Source: Anaerolineaceae bacterium
Lineage (GTDB): Bacteria; Chloroflexota; Anaerolineae; Anaerolineales; Anaerolineaceae
Direction of reading: 5' to 3'
Assembly (NCBI GenBank): GCA_003532515.1
Contig: DOEX01000110.1
Span: forward strand, 1 to 11,410
DNA: 11,410 nt
How positions within the stretch are numbered: position 1 is the first letter of the stretch; every line of letters begins with the position of its first letter. Shown piece by piece: positions 1-8,119 of this stretch. The notes beneath the pieces are model-generated. The model had not been told where the DNA came from, made no database searches, and saw only the letters and a program-made list of their open reading frames with translations. The translations under genes were made by a program, and so were the position numbers.

Positions 1-1483
1 ATTGGATTTCGCGAATCTTGGGGCAACCACGATAGTAGTTTTCGTTGGCTTCGAAGTAAACAACACGGTTGTTGTATTCGATGAATTTGTAAGCGCCAGC
101 ACCCATGGGGGTGGCGGTCAGGCTTTCCTGTTTGGAAAGATCGCCAAATTCAAAGCCGAACATGTTGTTTTCGTAGTCGTACAGTTCTCTGCTACCATAG
201 TAGTGCAGGGGGGTAATATTGATGCCCAGGATGCTGTAAACAGCGGGGGCTTCATAACCAGTGGTGGTAACTTCGACGGTGTAATCATCAATTTTCTTGA
301 TACCGGCGATATTGGGAACACCACCTTCGCCCATGGATTCATCCTGAGGGCCGAAGAGACCGATGAAAGCGCCCTTGACATTGGCAGCAACGTCAGTGCC
401 GGCGGCAGATTCGTAGGGGAATGCAGCGCGGTAATCGTTCTCGTAGGAGAACATGATCTCATTGTAGTAATCTTCCACGGTTGGGAAAGTTTCAACAAGG
501 TCAAAGGTTGCGCCGGAGGGAGCGGTTAATACACCGTCTTCACCGAGTTCACCGAAACCCCACATGAGCATGCCAAGGCCAACTTGCAGACCTTCGTTTT
601 CAGCAACTTCGGTTGGTTCTTTGCCGATGTAATCGAGCGCATAACCTTCACGGTAGTTTTCGTCGACATAAGCAACGATGCCCTGGGCTTCAGCCAAACC
701 AGCGGCTTTCAGTTCATCCCAGACATAGGTTTGCTGTTCAGCAGTCCATGCATCAGTGTCAGCGTGTTCGTGGTCCATTCCAGCGGCGTAGATCTCTTCG
801 AAGAGAGCATCATACTTGTCGTAGACTTCGCTAGTGGTCTGAGTCTGGTAATCTTTCAAACCGACAATCGGGTAAGAAGCCAGAGAGGTGGAGCCAACAT
901 AGGAAGGATCCAGATAGGTGTAGTATGTGAAGATGACATCATCAGCAGTCACAGGTTCGCCATCGGAGAATTTCATTCCAACGCGCAGGCGGGCAGTGTA
1001 TTTGGTGGTATCAGTGGCTTCGTCGTAATCCACAGCGATGTCAGCAGCGCCCTTATAGAGGTAATCGACGCCGTTGTAGTTGTGGGTTTCACCTTCGATT
1101 GCATTGTAGACGATACCGCCAACGCGGTCGGTGGTCATAATGCTAATCTGGGTCATACCGGCAACATCCATATCATAGGCAGTATCGCCAAAGAATGGGC
1201 TGAACTTCTGTGAGAAGTCCTGATAAGCAACTACAAAGGGGGTGTCAATTGTCGGTGCAGTGGGCAGATTCTCACCAAAAGGCTGATCTTCAAATACTGG
1301 AACTACCTCGGTCTCAACAACTTCGGTGGGTTCTTCAGTGGGCTCCTCAGTGGGGGCTTCAGTCTCAACCACTGGGGGTTCTGTTACAACCACTTCTTCA
1401 GTGGGTGTGCCGCAAGCGGCGAGTGCAACGCCAAACATGACGAGCACAATCAAAATGGAAAGGTTACGTGCAAATTTACTCAT
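1..1483 (-). CDS. ABC transporter substrate-binding lipoprotein, family 5 (C-terminus beyond window)
   Basis: The reading frame is open from the ATG at 1483 to the left edge, giving 494 codons without a stop, so the C-terminus is missing. It starts MSKFARNL, followed by a hydrophobic stretch and the lipobox L-A-A-C with Cys24 as the lipidated residue. Residues about 25-65 are a Thr/Glu/Pro-rich spacer with repeated PTEE units that lifts the domain off the membrane. Residues about 161-190 (YTARLRVGMKFSDGEPVTAD and onward) are the conserved signature of SBP_bac_5 proteins, which bind peptides, nickel or sugars extracellularly and hand them to an ABC permease. The start is fixed by AGGAG five bases upstream of the ATG and by the lipoprotein signal. 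Between the signature and about residue 340 the protein carries an acidic, Tyr-rich region. The ligand cannot be told from sequence; permease genes would be expected to the left of the window. Confidence 0.93.
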   Translation of the reverse strand, partial: MSKFARNLSILIVLVMFGVALAACGTPTEEVVVTEPPVVETEAPTEEPTEEPTEVVETEVVPVFEDQPFGENLPTAPTIDTPFVVAYQDFSQKFSPFFGDTAYDMDVAGMTQISIMTTDRVGGIVYNAIEGETHNYNGVDYLYKGAADIAVDYDEATDTTKYTARLRVGMKFSDGEPVTADDVIFTYYTYLDPSYVGSTSLASYPIVGLKDYQTQTTSEVYDKYDALFEEIYAAGMDHEHADTDAWTAEQQTYVWDELKAAGLAEAQGIVAYVDENYREGYALDYIGKEPTEVAENEGLQVGLGMLMWGFGELGEDGVLTAPSGATFDLVETFPTVEDYYNEIMFSYENDYRAAFPYESAAGTDVAANVKGAFIGLFGPQDESMGEGGVPNIAGIKKIDDYTVEVTTTGYEAPAVYSILGINITPLHYYGSRELYDYENNMFGFEFGDLSKQESLTATPMGAGAYKFIEYNNRVVYFEANENYYRGCPKIREIQ

Positions 1484-1516
1484 TATTCTCCTATTTCTCC
1501 TTGTAAGGTTTGGATT

Positions 1517-1545
1517 ATTATAAATTAATACGAAAATAGTGTCAA
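1517..1545 (-). promoter_or_regulatory. Consensus sigma-70-type promoter of the first solute-binding protein gene
   Basis: Read on the minus strand, TTGACA lies at 1545-1540 and TATAAT at 1522-1517, separated by exactly 17 bases. Both hexamers match the consensus perfectly. Transcription would start near 1510, giving a leader of about 26 nt that contains AGGAG just before the ATG at 1483. A full consensus promoter implies high constitutive expression, in keeping with abundant solute-binding lipoproteins. No operator-like palindrome was noticed beside it. Confidence 0.85.
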
Positions 1546-1577
1546 CAATGGTTAGTTTCGCTAGTCTTCATATTAAC

Positions 1578-2138
1578 TCATTTGCTATTTATCGGAGTTT
1601 CCTCCTTTTCTATCACTATTTCGGTTGCTCTTCTGAAGATCAGCCAAACAAGCAGAGCTGCTCCAAGTGCCAATCCGATATAGAGAGCTTCCCGTTCCAG
1701 AGCCTGACCGTTGGATGCAAAAATCAGGTAAGCCAAGGCTCCTACCATTCCGATTCCCATCAGAATCAGGTAGAAGCGGCTCATACCTACAACTCTTTGG
1801 TACGACAAGCCCATTTCTTCATTGCGATATGCTCTTTTTGTTCCCGGAATTCTCAAGATCCCTTCCGCAAGAAAAAATAACGGCAAAAAGGATCCTGTGT
1901 AAGGTATCACCATATAAATCTTGTACAGTCCTGGGTTATTGACCAGCCCTGCACCAACGTGCAAAGCCAGTGCTGCCACGAAAAACAGGATGAACTGCAA
2001 TTTAAGCTGTTTGATCTGGGATTCTTCCAGGTTCAATCGGAAATATTCACCACTATAGATTGCGGTCTTTTTTACCCGACCTTTTTCATCTTCTGTTTCG
2101 ACTAGGTCATAGTCCTTTATGTATTTTTTCGAGGCCAT
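1578..2138 (-). CDS. Conserved-looking membrane protein of unknown function, four predicted helices
   Basis: This is a 186-residue protein with an ATG start. The N-terminal about 45 residues are charged and probably cytoplasmic (YIKDYDLVETEDEKGRVKKT region). Four hydrophobic segments follow, at about 47-67, 71-95, 121-141 and 151-168, then a short charged tail ending in ETPINSK. Arg/Lys-rich residues lie between helices 2 and 3 (about 96-116) and after helix 4, which suggests N-in, C-in topology by the positive-inside rule. There is no catalytic motif that I recognise. It stands alone: its own promoter is directly upstream, the next gene to the left has a separate promoter, and the unit to its right ends at 2272. 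I do not recognise the family and give no function. There is no Shine-Dalgarno sequence before the ATG, in keeping with its very short leader. Confidence 0.82.
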   Translation of the reverse strand: MASKKYIKDYDLVETEDEKGRVKKTAIYSGEYFRLNLEESQIKQLKLQFILFFVAALALHVGAGLVNNPGLYKIYMVIPYTGSFLPLFFLAEGILRIPGTKRAYRNEEMGLSYQRVVGMSRFYLILMGIGMVGALAYLIFASNGQALEREALYIGLALGAALLVWLIFRRATEIVIEKEETPINSK

Positions 2139-2154
2139 AACAGTTAACTATTGA

Positions 2155-2163
2155 ATTATACCA
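2155..2163 (-). promoter_or_regulatory. Extended -10 promoter for the four-helix membrane protein
   Basis: On the minus strand the sequence TGGTATAAT reads from 2163 to 2155: a perfect TATAAT preceded by the TGn extension. At a 17-base spacing there is no convincing -35 hexamer, as is typical of extended -10 promoters. A start near 2148 would leave a leader of only about 10 nt before the ATG at 2138, and that leader has no Shine-Dalgarno sequence. Initiation would therefore be on a nearly leaderless mRNA. Confidence 0.65.
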
Positions 2164-2271
2164 AATATTTCTTGATTTATCCGAAGGAACTATATCAACT
2201 ATCGGGAAATCATTGTGCTAAATAATTACCCTCCTGGACCATGCCAGGTCAACCCTACATTTTTCTTTTAC

Positions 2272-4152
2272 CTACTCAACAGGTAAAAACTTCCATAAAT
2301 CCGCGAAGGAACCATTTTCAGGCACACTGACCCTGGGTGATGAAACCCATAAGCGATATTGGGGCATTAATGCTATCGCTGGCAGGTACGCTGTCATCAA
2401 GCCGGCATCATCCAAACCTTCTTCCCCAGGCAACCTGGTTGATACTCCCCAACAGGCTTCATTAAATTCTGGACTGTTCAACCCTGCCAGGTTGGTACCC
2501 ACCCAACTATTAATAGAAGAGGGTACCTGGTCGCTGGTATACAATTGGCACAGGTTCAAATGTTCCGGCTGCCATGAAACCAGGGCAAGCTCAAAGTTAC
2601 GTCCAAAAACCAATCCATCAGGACCAGGACGGTACAACTCACTGACAGGTAAGGCTTGCAAACTCACAGCCACGCCGCAGATGGCTAATCGGTCTGTGAT
2701 CATTCTGGCTATATCCTGGTCCAGTCGGCTTTGCCCGCTCAAAAGATTCAACCGTAGTTCAGTTCCATCCAGGACATTGCTGACTGTCTGCGCGACTCGC
2801 ACGCCATCGGGAGACGCCTCAGGTATCACCCAACCAATCTCCTCCAACGCCTGGTTTGCATCAATTTCACCGGCTTCCTGGCTGTCCAGTCCCAGTGGAA
2901 TGCTTTCTGGCAAACGTGTTGCCAGGTATTCACGCAAAAGAGTATTCGGCTGCAGGCATGCTGACAGGGCTTTTCTGGTTGCCAGATTTCCGAGGATGTC
3001 CTGTCTCTCACTGGTCCACTGGCTGTAAAGCCCGCTATCGTAAGCAGCCGGTTGGATCCCGAACACCAGTTGCTGTACCGGTTCCCAGCTTTCTGCAAGA
3101 ATCGTATTTTGAGCTGCCAAACTTTCTAACTGGCTTTTTTCCAGTGCCTCCAGCTGATATGTTTTGTCCAAAACATCACATTGCCCAGATTCCAGTTTTT
3201 GCAGTGCGGCATCCAGGCTAGGTTCCACCTGGAAGACCAACTTATCAAAAGCTGGCAAACCTTGCTCAACCATCACAAAATTGTGGTTTTTCTCCAGAAC
3301 GATCTGGCTGTCCGCTTCCCAGCTGACCAATCGGTACGCTCCCCAGCCTGCCGGCATTTGGGTGGCGAGATCGGCAGTGAGCAGTTCTTCATCAGACATG
3401 TCACTTAACTGGTGTGAAGGCATTGGTTGCCACAAGATATCCTCAAGGTCGCGGGGAACGTAACCTGGAATACCCGTCCAAACCAGGGTGTGGTCATCGG
3501 GAGCAATCAGGCTGTCGGTGCGTTCAAGCGCCCACTGATAGTGCCCCAGGCGGCTTCTTTCTGCCAGGTGATAAGAAAAAACAAAGTCTTCCGCTACCAG
3601 CGCTTCACCATCAGACCACTTTAAACCCGGTAGCAGTCTAAAGGTGACTGTAAATTGGTTCATCTGGTATTCCTGTTCGAAGTTCCAGGTTACAGGGTTG
3701 TCGAGTGAGTAATTGACAGCGTGTTCAATTTGGGTACCCTCAGCCAGGTAAACAACTTTACCTGCTGCATCCAATACAGGCTGACCAACTTTAACCGGTA
3801 CAGACTGGAGCAGGATACCACTATTTTCTTCGGTAGGGATATTTTCAAAAAACAGACTCTTGTTCGTACCTGCTTCTGTCTCAAGTAAGTCAGTATAAAT
3901 TGCCGCAAAAACACTTTTCTTGGCTCTGTTCTCATTGCCATCGTAACGATACAGCCCCAAAGGCTCCTCAGCCATGCAGATATTCAAAACCAGGGGTGGA
4001 ATTTCGGTAGGAGTTGGGGTAGGTGCCAGAGTGGCAGTATTGGTGGCTGCGTTTTGAGTGGGAACCATACTGGTCTGAGGTTGGTCGTTACCACAGGCAG
4101 CCAAAAGCAGGCTGATCACTAAAACAACAAGAAGCGCTCTTGACCGTTTCAT
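2272..4152 (-). CDS. Substrate-binding lipoprotein, SBP_bac_5-like, last gene of the maf-PBP-rsgA unit
   Basis: This 626-residue protein has a lipoprotein signal (MKRSRALL, hydrophobic core, lipobox LAAC with Cys20) and a Thr/Pro spacer with APTPTPTEIPP at about 43-53. The stretch at about 167-197 (FTVTFRLLPGLKWSDGEALV, then AEDFVFSYHLA) is the family-5 solute-binding signature. Length and layout fit extracellular dipeptide/oligopeptide-binding proteins, although the C-terminal half is divergent and the ligand is unknown. Its ATG overlaps the stop of rsgA by four bases (ATGA), and the Shine-Dalgarno GAGGA is embedded in the Glu codons that end RsgA, so translation is probably coupled. No ABC permease or ATPase lies beside it, so it either serves a distant transporter or works as a stand-alone sensor or scavenging lipoprotein. 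Family call is firm; role is not. Confidence 0.9.
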   Translation of the reverse strand: MKRSRALLVVLVISLLLAACGNDQPQTSMVPTQNAATNTATLAPTPTPTEIPPLVLNICMAEEPLGLYRYDGNENRAKKSVFAAIYTDLLETEAGTNKSLFFENIPTEENSGILLQSVPVKVGQPVLDAAGKVVYLAEGTQIEHAVNYSLDNPVTWNFEQEYQMNQFTVTFRLLPGLKWSDGEALVAEDFVFSYHLAERSRLGHYQWALERTDSLIAPDDHTLVWTGIPGYVPRDLEDILWQPMPSHQLSDMSDEELLTADLATQMPAGWGAYRLVSWEADSQIVLEKNHNFVMVEQGLPAFDKLVFQVEPSLDAALQKLESGQCDVLDKTYQLEALEKSQLESLAAQNTILAESWEPVQQLVFGIQPAAYDSGLYSQWTSERQDILGNLATRKALSACLQPNTLLREYLATRLPESIPLGLDSQEAGEIDANQALEEIGWVIPEASPDGVRVAQTVSNVLDGTELRLNLLSGQSRLDQDIARMITDRLAICGVAVSLQALPVSELYRPGPDGLVFGRNFELALVSWQPEHLNLCQLYTSDQVPSSINSWVGTNLAGLNSPEFNEACWGVSTRLPGEEGLDDAGLMTAYLPAIALMPQYRLWVSSPRVSVPENGSFADLWKFLPVE

Positions 4153-5078
4153 TCTTCCTCATCCTCCATCGTACTACCGCCGAACCGTAGTCTCAGGTAA
4201 GAGTCATACCTTTCAGGGTGAATTTCACCTCTGGTGACTGCGTTTCGGACAGCGCAACCAGGTTCGTGAGAATGACTGCAGTCATTAAACTGGCATTCAG
4301 GAACCAGAGGAGCGATTTCTCTGAAGTAAGCGTCCAATTCCTCGCCTTCGATATCCCACAAAGCCAGCGTACGCAAGCCAGGGACATCGGCGATGTATCC
4401 TCCGTCTGGCAGCGCAAACAATTGCCGGACCTGGGTGGTATGGCGTCCTCGTCCAGATTCCTGGCCAACTACACCAGTTCCTAATTGAACGCCTGGCAAA
4501 ATTCGGTTGATCAGGCTCGACTTCCCGGCGCCAGATGGTCCTGCCAGAGTAGTCAGCTTACCAGCCAAATGTCGGCGCATTTCTTCCACGCCTTCGCCAG
4601 TCTTGGCAGAAACATACACAACGTCATAACCGATATCTTCGTAAAGTGAGAAAATTTCACGGGCTTTTTCAATGCCGCATAAATCGATCTTGTTAACAAC
4701 AATGACCGCCGGGATATGCGCCCTCTCTGTCACTACCAGGAAACGGTCGAGCATTCTGCGGCGCGGTTCAGGGTTGGCACAAGCAAAAACCAGCATTGCC
4801 AGGTCAGCATTAGCCAGGATGATTTGTTGATAGTTATAGTTGACCCCGGAAAGTTGACGTGAGAATACGCTTTTGCGAGGCAACACTTTTTCAATGCTGC
4901 CGGTCATATCCGGCTGCGGATTGATCAGCACCTGGTCGCCAACTGCCACCAGGTCTCCTTCCGCCCGCCCCTTGCGTAAGCGTCCCCGCAGACGGCAGAG
5001 ATAATCCCCGGAGTCAGTGTGCACATCCTGGTATCCCGCCTGTGTGCGGACAACCAATCCCTGGATCAGATCAGGCAT
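4149..5078 (-). CDS. rsgA: Small ribosomal subunit biogenesis GTPase RsgA
   Basis: This 309-residue circularly permuted GTPase acts late in 30S assembly, hydrolysing GTP on the ribosome. An OB-fold occupies about 1-75. The G motifs then come in permuted order: G4 NKID at 129-132, G5 SAK at 157-159, the P-loop GPSGAGKS at 180-187, the switch segment GRGRHTT at 209-215 and G3 DVPG at 231-234. The C-terminal zinc-binding domain has Cys262, Cys267, His269 and Cys275. All family hallmarks are present and the length is normal. One deviation is DVPG where most members have DTPG. The ATG at 5078 has GAGG a few bases upstream and follows the PBP stop by 21 bases; the stop overlaps the next start. In Bacillus the orthologue (cpgA) lies with prkC/prpC and influences the cell wall, which fits the PBP neighbour here. 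Confidence 0.97.
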   Translation of the reverse strand: MPDLIQGLVVRTQAGYQDVHTDSGDYLCRLRGRLRKGRAEGDLVAVGDQVLINPQPDMTGSIEKVLPRKSVFSRQLSGVNYNYQQIILANADLAMLVFACANPEPRRRMLDRFLVVTERAHIPAVIVVNKIDLCGIEKAREIFSLYEDIGYDVVYVSAKTGEGVEEMRRHLAGKLTTLAGPSGAGKSSLINRILPGVQLGTGVVGQESGRGRHTTQVRQLFALPDGGYIADVPGLRTLALWDIEGEELDAYFREIAPLVPECQFNDCSHSHEPGCAVRNAVTRGEIHPERYDSYLRLRFGGSTMEDEEE

Positions 5079-5099
5079 GCGCCTCGTTATCTATGCGCA

Positions 5100-7307
5100 T
5101 TATTCCTCGTCGGGCTGAGCTGGGATATATGGAGCGGACTCCCAGGGCATGATGCCGCCGGCATTCTCCATATTCGTGAAGTAGAGCGAGACGATCCGCC
5201 TGAAGAGCGGCGCTGCCATTTCTGAACCTTCGCCAGCATTCTCTAAAATGATCGCGATAGCGATATCCGGTCGATCAGGGTCTTCCTCAAAGGTATAACC
5301 TGCAAACCAGGCATGCGGCGTGCCAGTAGAATTTTCAGCCGTTCCGGTTTTTCCTGCGATATTCCATGGGTAATTTTGGAACTGGAAATTCGCTGTACCG
5401 CTTGGGTTACGAATGACCATGGTCATCGCTTGCTGGACTGCTTCAAGGTTTTCAGGTGTAACAGGCAACGTACCAATTTCTTTTGGCTCAAATTTGTAGA
5501 TTGGTTCTTGCCCGGTCATACCAATCCGGTCCACAACGGTGGGTTGGTGAAGGGTGCCGCCATTACCGACCGCAGCCACAAAATTGGCGATCTGAAGCGG
5601 GCTGTTTTGCAATGTGCTTTGCCCGATCGCCATCTGGACGTATTCGTTGATGTCGGTAGGAGTCATATTGATATTGCCCTCGAATTCAGGGATCTCAATG
5701 CCAGTTGGCTTTCCGAGCCCAAACCCGGCCGCAACATCAGGGATTGCTGTTTGGTATCCGTCATTCCAAAGGGTATAAGCAATGTGCCAGAACCAGGGGT
5801 TACAGGAACGCATCAAACCCTGTTGAAGCGTCAGCAAACCAGAAGCACCAAAACCTTTATCGTAGGTCCAGTCTTTCCCAACCCAGCCGTCCAGCTCATA
5901 CCAGAGACTGTCGCAGAAATAAGGATAATCTTTGGTGAACACGCCTGTTTCCAAAGCAGCTGCCATGGTAACGATTTTGAAAACTGATCCGGGTGGGTAG
6001 ACGCCTTGTGCTGCCCGATTGTACATCGGGTTGTAAGGATTTTGCGTCACTTCGGCGATGGAATAGGATGTGTAAAACTGTCCCACAAACACGTTGGGGT
6101 CAAAGCCAGGGGTAGAGACCATCGCAATTACTTTGCTTGTGTCCCTCTCCATGACGACAATAGCGCCAACATTATCGCCCATGCTTTGTTGCAGCCAATA
6201 TTGCAGCTGGCTCTCGATGGTTGTATAAATTGACTGGGCTGGTTTAGCGTCTGATTCAGCGATTTTTGTCAGCACTTGCCCTTGCTGATCTTTGACATAC
6301 AAGTCCGCCCCATGGGTTCCAGCCAGATACTGCTCACCCCAGGCTTCCAAGCCGGAGTATCCGATTTTTTCATCGCCGGTGTAACCCAGGCGCTGGTAGT
6401 ATTCCAGGTTTTCCGCCGGCACATTCAGGACATAGCCAGTCACATGAGGGGCAATGCCGCCGTCATGGTAAAAACGCGCTTTGAAACTTTCCAGACCTAT
6501 TCCTGCATAAGAAGTTAGGCGGTCGTAATATTGTTCTGCCACTTCAGCAGTAATATCGCCAATGATGGCATATTGATAACCTGCCACATTGGCATATTCC
6601 GCCCGAATACTGTCTTCTGGTCGCTCGAGAATTTCTGCTAAAAGCGCTACCATGTCGTTTTCAGTATCTTCTTCGATGTTCCCAGGTGTCACCGTGATCG
6701 TCACGACATCTTCAAACGATACCAGGGGATAATTATTCGACGCATCAGAGGCGTAGATGTTACCTCTTGCAGGAACTTCGATGACCAGCTCCAGGTAATT
6801 ACCACCAGCCAACTCGGGCAACATCATGCCGGCATCCCATTGAACATGCCAAACGCCATCTTCAAGAATCATGTTCATGATGGTTTGGCGGCTGATTGTA
6901 CCCAATAAGGCGGTGTCGTAATCGACCTGGTAATTCACCTGAGCGGTCGTGATGTTTAACATTGTGGAAAGAATTTGAAATTCGACCCCTTGCATAGTCA
7001 GTTTTTTGGCGGTATCGCGGTGGCTGTTCTCAAAATCTTCGGGGGTAACAGCGTCTTTTGTCAACCGGCTCAGCTGCTCATACATAGACTGGTAGTCTTC
7101 AATCTTCCAGAATTCCATGTACGCTAAAGCCGCTTCTTCAACATCCGGACCAGAATCGATATTTACATTGGGAGTTGGCAGTGGGGCTATCGCTGTTGGT
7201 TCCGCGGTTGGTGTGACAGCAGCGTTCTGGTTACAGGCACTCAGCAGGATAGCCAAAATGATCATGAAGGTCAGATACTTAGAAATTGTTTTCATTTTTC
7301 TGCTCAT
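5100..7307 (-). CDS. Class B penicillin-binding protein, lipid-anchored, with MecA_N-type N-terminal domain
   Basis: This is a peptidoglycan D,D-transpeptidase of 735 residues. The N-terminus is a lipoprotein signal with lipobox LLSAC (Cys25) and a short Thr/Pro spacer. About 55-165 resembles the NTF2-like MecA_N domain. About 175-340 is the PBP dimerisation region, with RGNIYASD at 181-188 and YSGLEAW at 317-323. The transpeptidase domain has the nucleophile motif S441-V-F-K444, S501-C-N503 and K653-T-G655, all intact. This architecture is known from low-affinity PBPs such as S. aureus PBP2a and B. subtilis PBP3. There are two possible starts: ATG 7307 (29-bp overlap with maf) or ATG 7295 (MKTISK, 17-bp overlap); neither has a strong Shine-Dalgarno sequence, so coupling to maf translation is likely. 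Whether it serves elongation, division or beta-lactam tolerance cannot be read from sequence. Confidence 0.94.
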   Translation of the reverse strand: MSRKMKTISKYLTFMIILAILLSACNQNAAVTPTAEPTAIAPLPTPNVNIDSGPDVEEAALAYMEFWKIEDYQSMYEQLSRLTKDAVTPEDFENSHRDTAKKLTMQGVEFQILSTMLNITTAQVNYQVDYDTALLGTISRQTIMNMILEDGVWHVQWDAGMMLPELAGGNYLELVIEVPARGNIYASDASNNYPLVSFEDVVTITVTPGNIEEDTENDMVALLAEILERPEDSIRAEYANVAGYQYAIIGDITAEVAEQYYDRLTSYAGIGLESFKARFYHDGGIAPHVTGYVLNVPAENLEYYQRLGYTGDEKIGYSGLEAWGEQYLAGTHGADLYVKDQQGQVLTKIAESDAKPAQSIYTTIESQLQYWLQQSMGDNVGAIVVMERDTSKVIAMVSTPGFDPNVFVGQFYTSYSIAEVTQNPYNPMYNRAAQGVYPPGSVFKIVTMAAALETGVFTKDYPYFCDSLWYELDGWVGKDWTYDKGFGASGLLTLQQGLMRSCNPWFWHIAYTLWNDGYQTAIPDVAAGFGLGKPTGIEIPEFEGNINMTPTDINEYVQMAIGQSTLQNSPLQIANFVAAVGNGGTLHQPTVVDRIGMTGQEPIYKFEPKEIGTLPVTPENLEAVQQAMTMVIRNPSGTANFQFQNYPWNIAGKTGTAENSTGTPHAWFAGYTFEEDPDRPDIAIAIILENAGEGSEMAAPLFRRIVSLYFTNMENAGGIMPWESAPYIPAQPDEE

Positions 7308-7998
7308 TTAATATGGAAGGAAAGACTTCGCAATTGATGTCATTATACCGCTGACACAAATCCGCAATTTCGACGTCCATGCTAACCCCGGCTTTTTTTA
7401 GCAATCGGTAAACGTGGCAAAGGGGTAAGCCCATCACATTGGCATAGCAACCCTCAACTTGTTCCACCGGGTGGAATTGACCGTCCTGGATGGCATAACC
7501 ACCAGCTTTGTCCCGATAGTCATTCCGGGCAAGGTAGGCATCGATTTCCTCATCCGAGTAGTTTCGCATTTTCACTAATGTCAGGCAAACTTCGCCCGCA
7601 ATCGTGTCTTCTTCACCATTATGCAAAGACAGGGCTGTATGCACACGGTGGGTCTTACCGCGCATCAGTTTCAAGATCCATTTCGCATCTTCCAGGTCAA
7701 CTGGTTTGCCCAAAACCAACCCTTCCAGGTCAACAATGGTGTCGGCTGAAAGAACCAGTTCGTCGGTCAGCACCTCAAGTGTCTGTCCTTTTTCTAAAGC
7801 CATGCGTTCCACATATTGCCTTGGGCTTTCTGACCCAAACTTTCGTTCGTCGATATCGGCAGGTCGTTTGTTAAAAGGAATGCCTAACAAGCGTAACAAT
7901 TCGTTTCTACGCGGTGAACCAGAGGCAAGGATCAATTTTCTTTCAACCATATCAAGAGCAAATTTTATCATGAGAGAAAAGGTCTTTTGATTATGCAT
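7279..7998 (-). CDS. maf: Maf-family nucleoside triphosphate pyrophosphatase, YhdE-like
   Basis: Maf proteins hydrolyse non-canonical or excess nucleotides to the monophosphate plus pyrophosphate and are linked to septum control. The motif ASGSPRRNELL is at 25-35, the acidic catalytic segment SADT with Asp86 at 84-87, GKP at 97-99, and DKAGGYAIQ at 163-171. The AG-Y-IQ form with Gln171 resembles the YhdE (dTTP/UTP) branch rather than YceF (m7GTP). At up to 239 residues it exceeds the usual 190-210 for two reasons. The ATG at 7998 may be upstream of the real start, since ATG 7950 (MVERKLILASG) aligns best with family N-termini. There is also a tail of roughly 30 residues after the usual end, with Cys215 and Cys223. 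No candidate start has a good Shine-Dalgarno sequence. It is the first gene of the unit and overlaps the PBP gene. Confidence 0.93.
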   Translation of the reverse strand: MHNQKTFSLMIKFALDMVERKLILASGSPRRNELLRLLGIPFNKRPADIDERKFGSESPRQYVERMALEKGQTLEVLTDELVLSADTIVDLEGLVLGKPVDLEDAKWILKLMRGKTHRVHTALSLHNGEEDTIAGEVCLTLVKMRNYSDEEIDAYLARNDYRDKAGGYAIQDGQFHPVEQVEGCYANVMGLPLCHVYRLLKKAGVSMDVEIADLCQRYNDINCEVFPSILNEQKNENNF

Positions 7999-8091
7999 CT
8001 CTATTCATATTGGTGAGATCGTACGAACGGGTTCCAAAACTATCGCTGATGTATGACGAATTGAGAATAATTTTGAACCCCACCCCTTCTT

Positions 8092-8119
8092 CCCCCTCCC
8101 TGTGCTTCGCTGGAGGGGG
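8092..8119. repeat. GC-rich palindrome in the maf-rnz spacer
   Basis: CCCCCTCC at 8092-8099 is exactly complementary to GGAGGGGG at 8112-8119, leaving a 12-base loop that holds GTGCTTCGC. A further copy of CCCCCTCC occurs at 8188-8195. The base composition differs from the surrounding AT-rich spacer. It looks like a slightly decayed dispersed palindromic repeat rather than a terminator, because no T-tract follows on either strand. Confidence 0.6.

Noticed and set aside
2..1213. Long plus-strand open frames opposite the first solute-binding protein
   Set aside because: They mirror the minus-strand frame, which has a lipoprotein signal, an SBP_bac_5 signature, a consensus promoter and a Shine-Dalgarno sequence.
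2233..2248. Possible terminator after the second binding-protein gene (CCTGG/CCAGG, 6-base loop)
   Set aside because: Only five pairs, with a competing 4-bp alternative and no T-tract after it on the minus strand.
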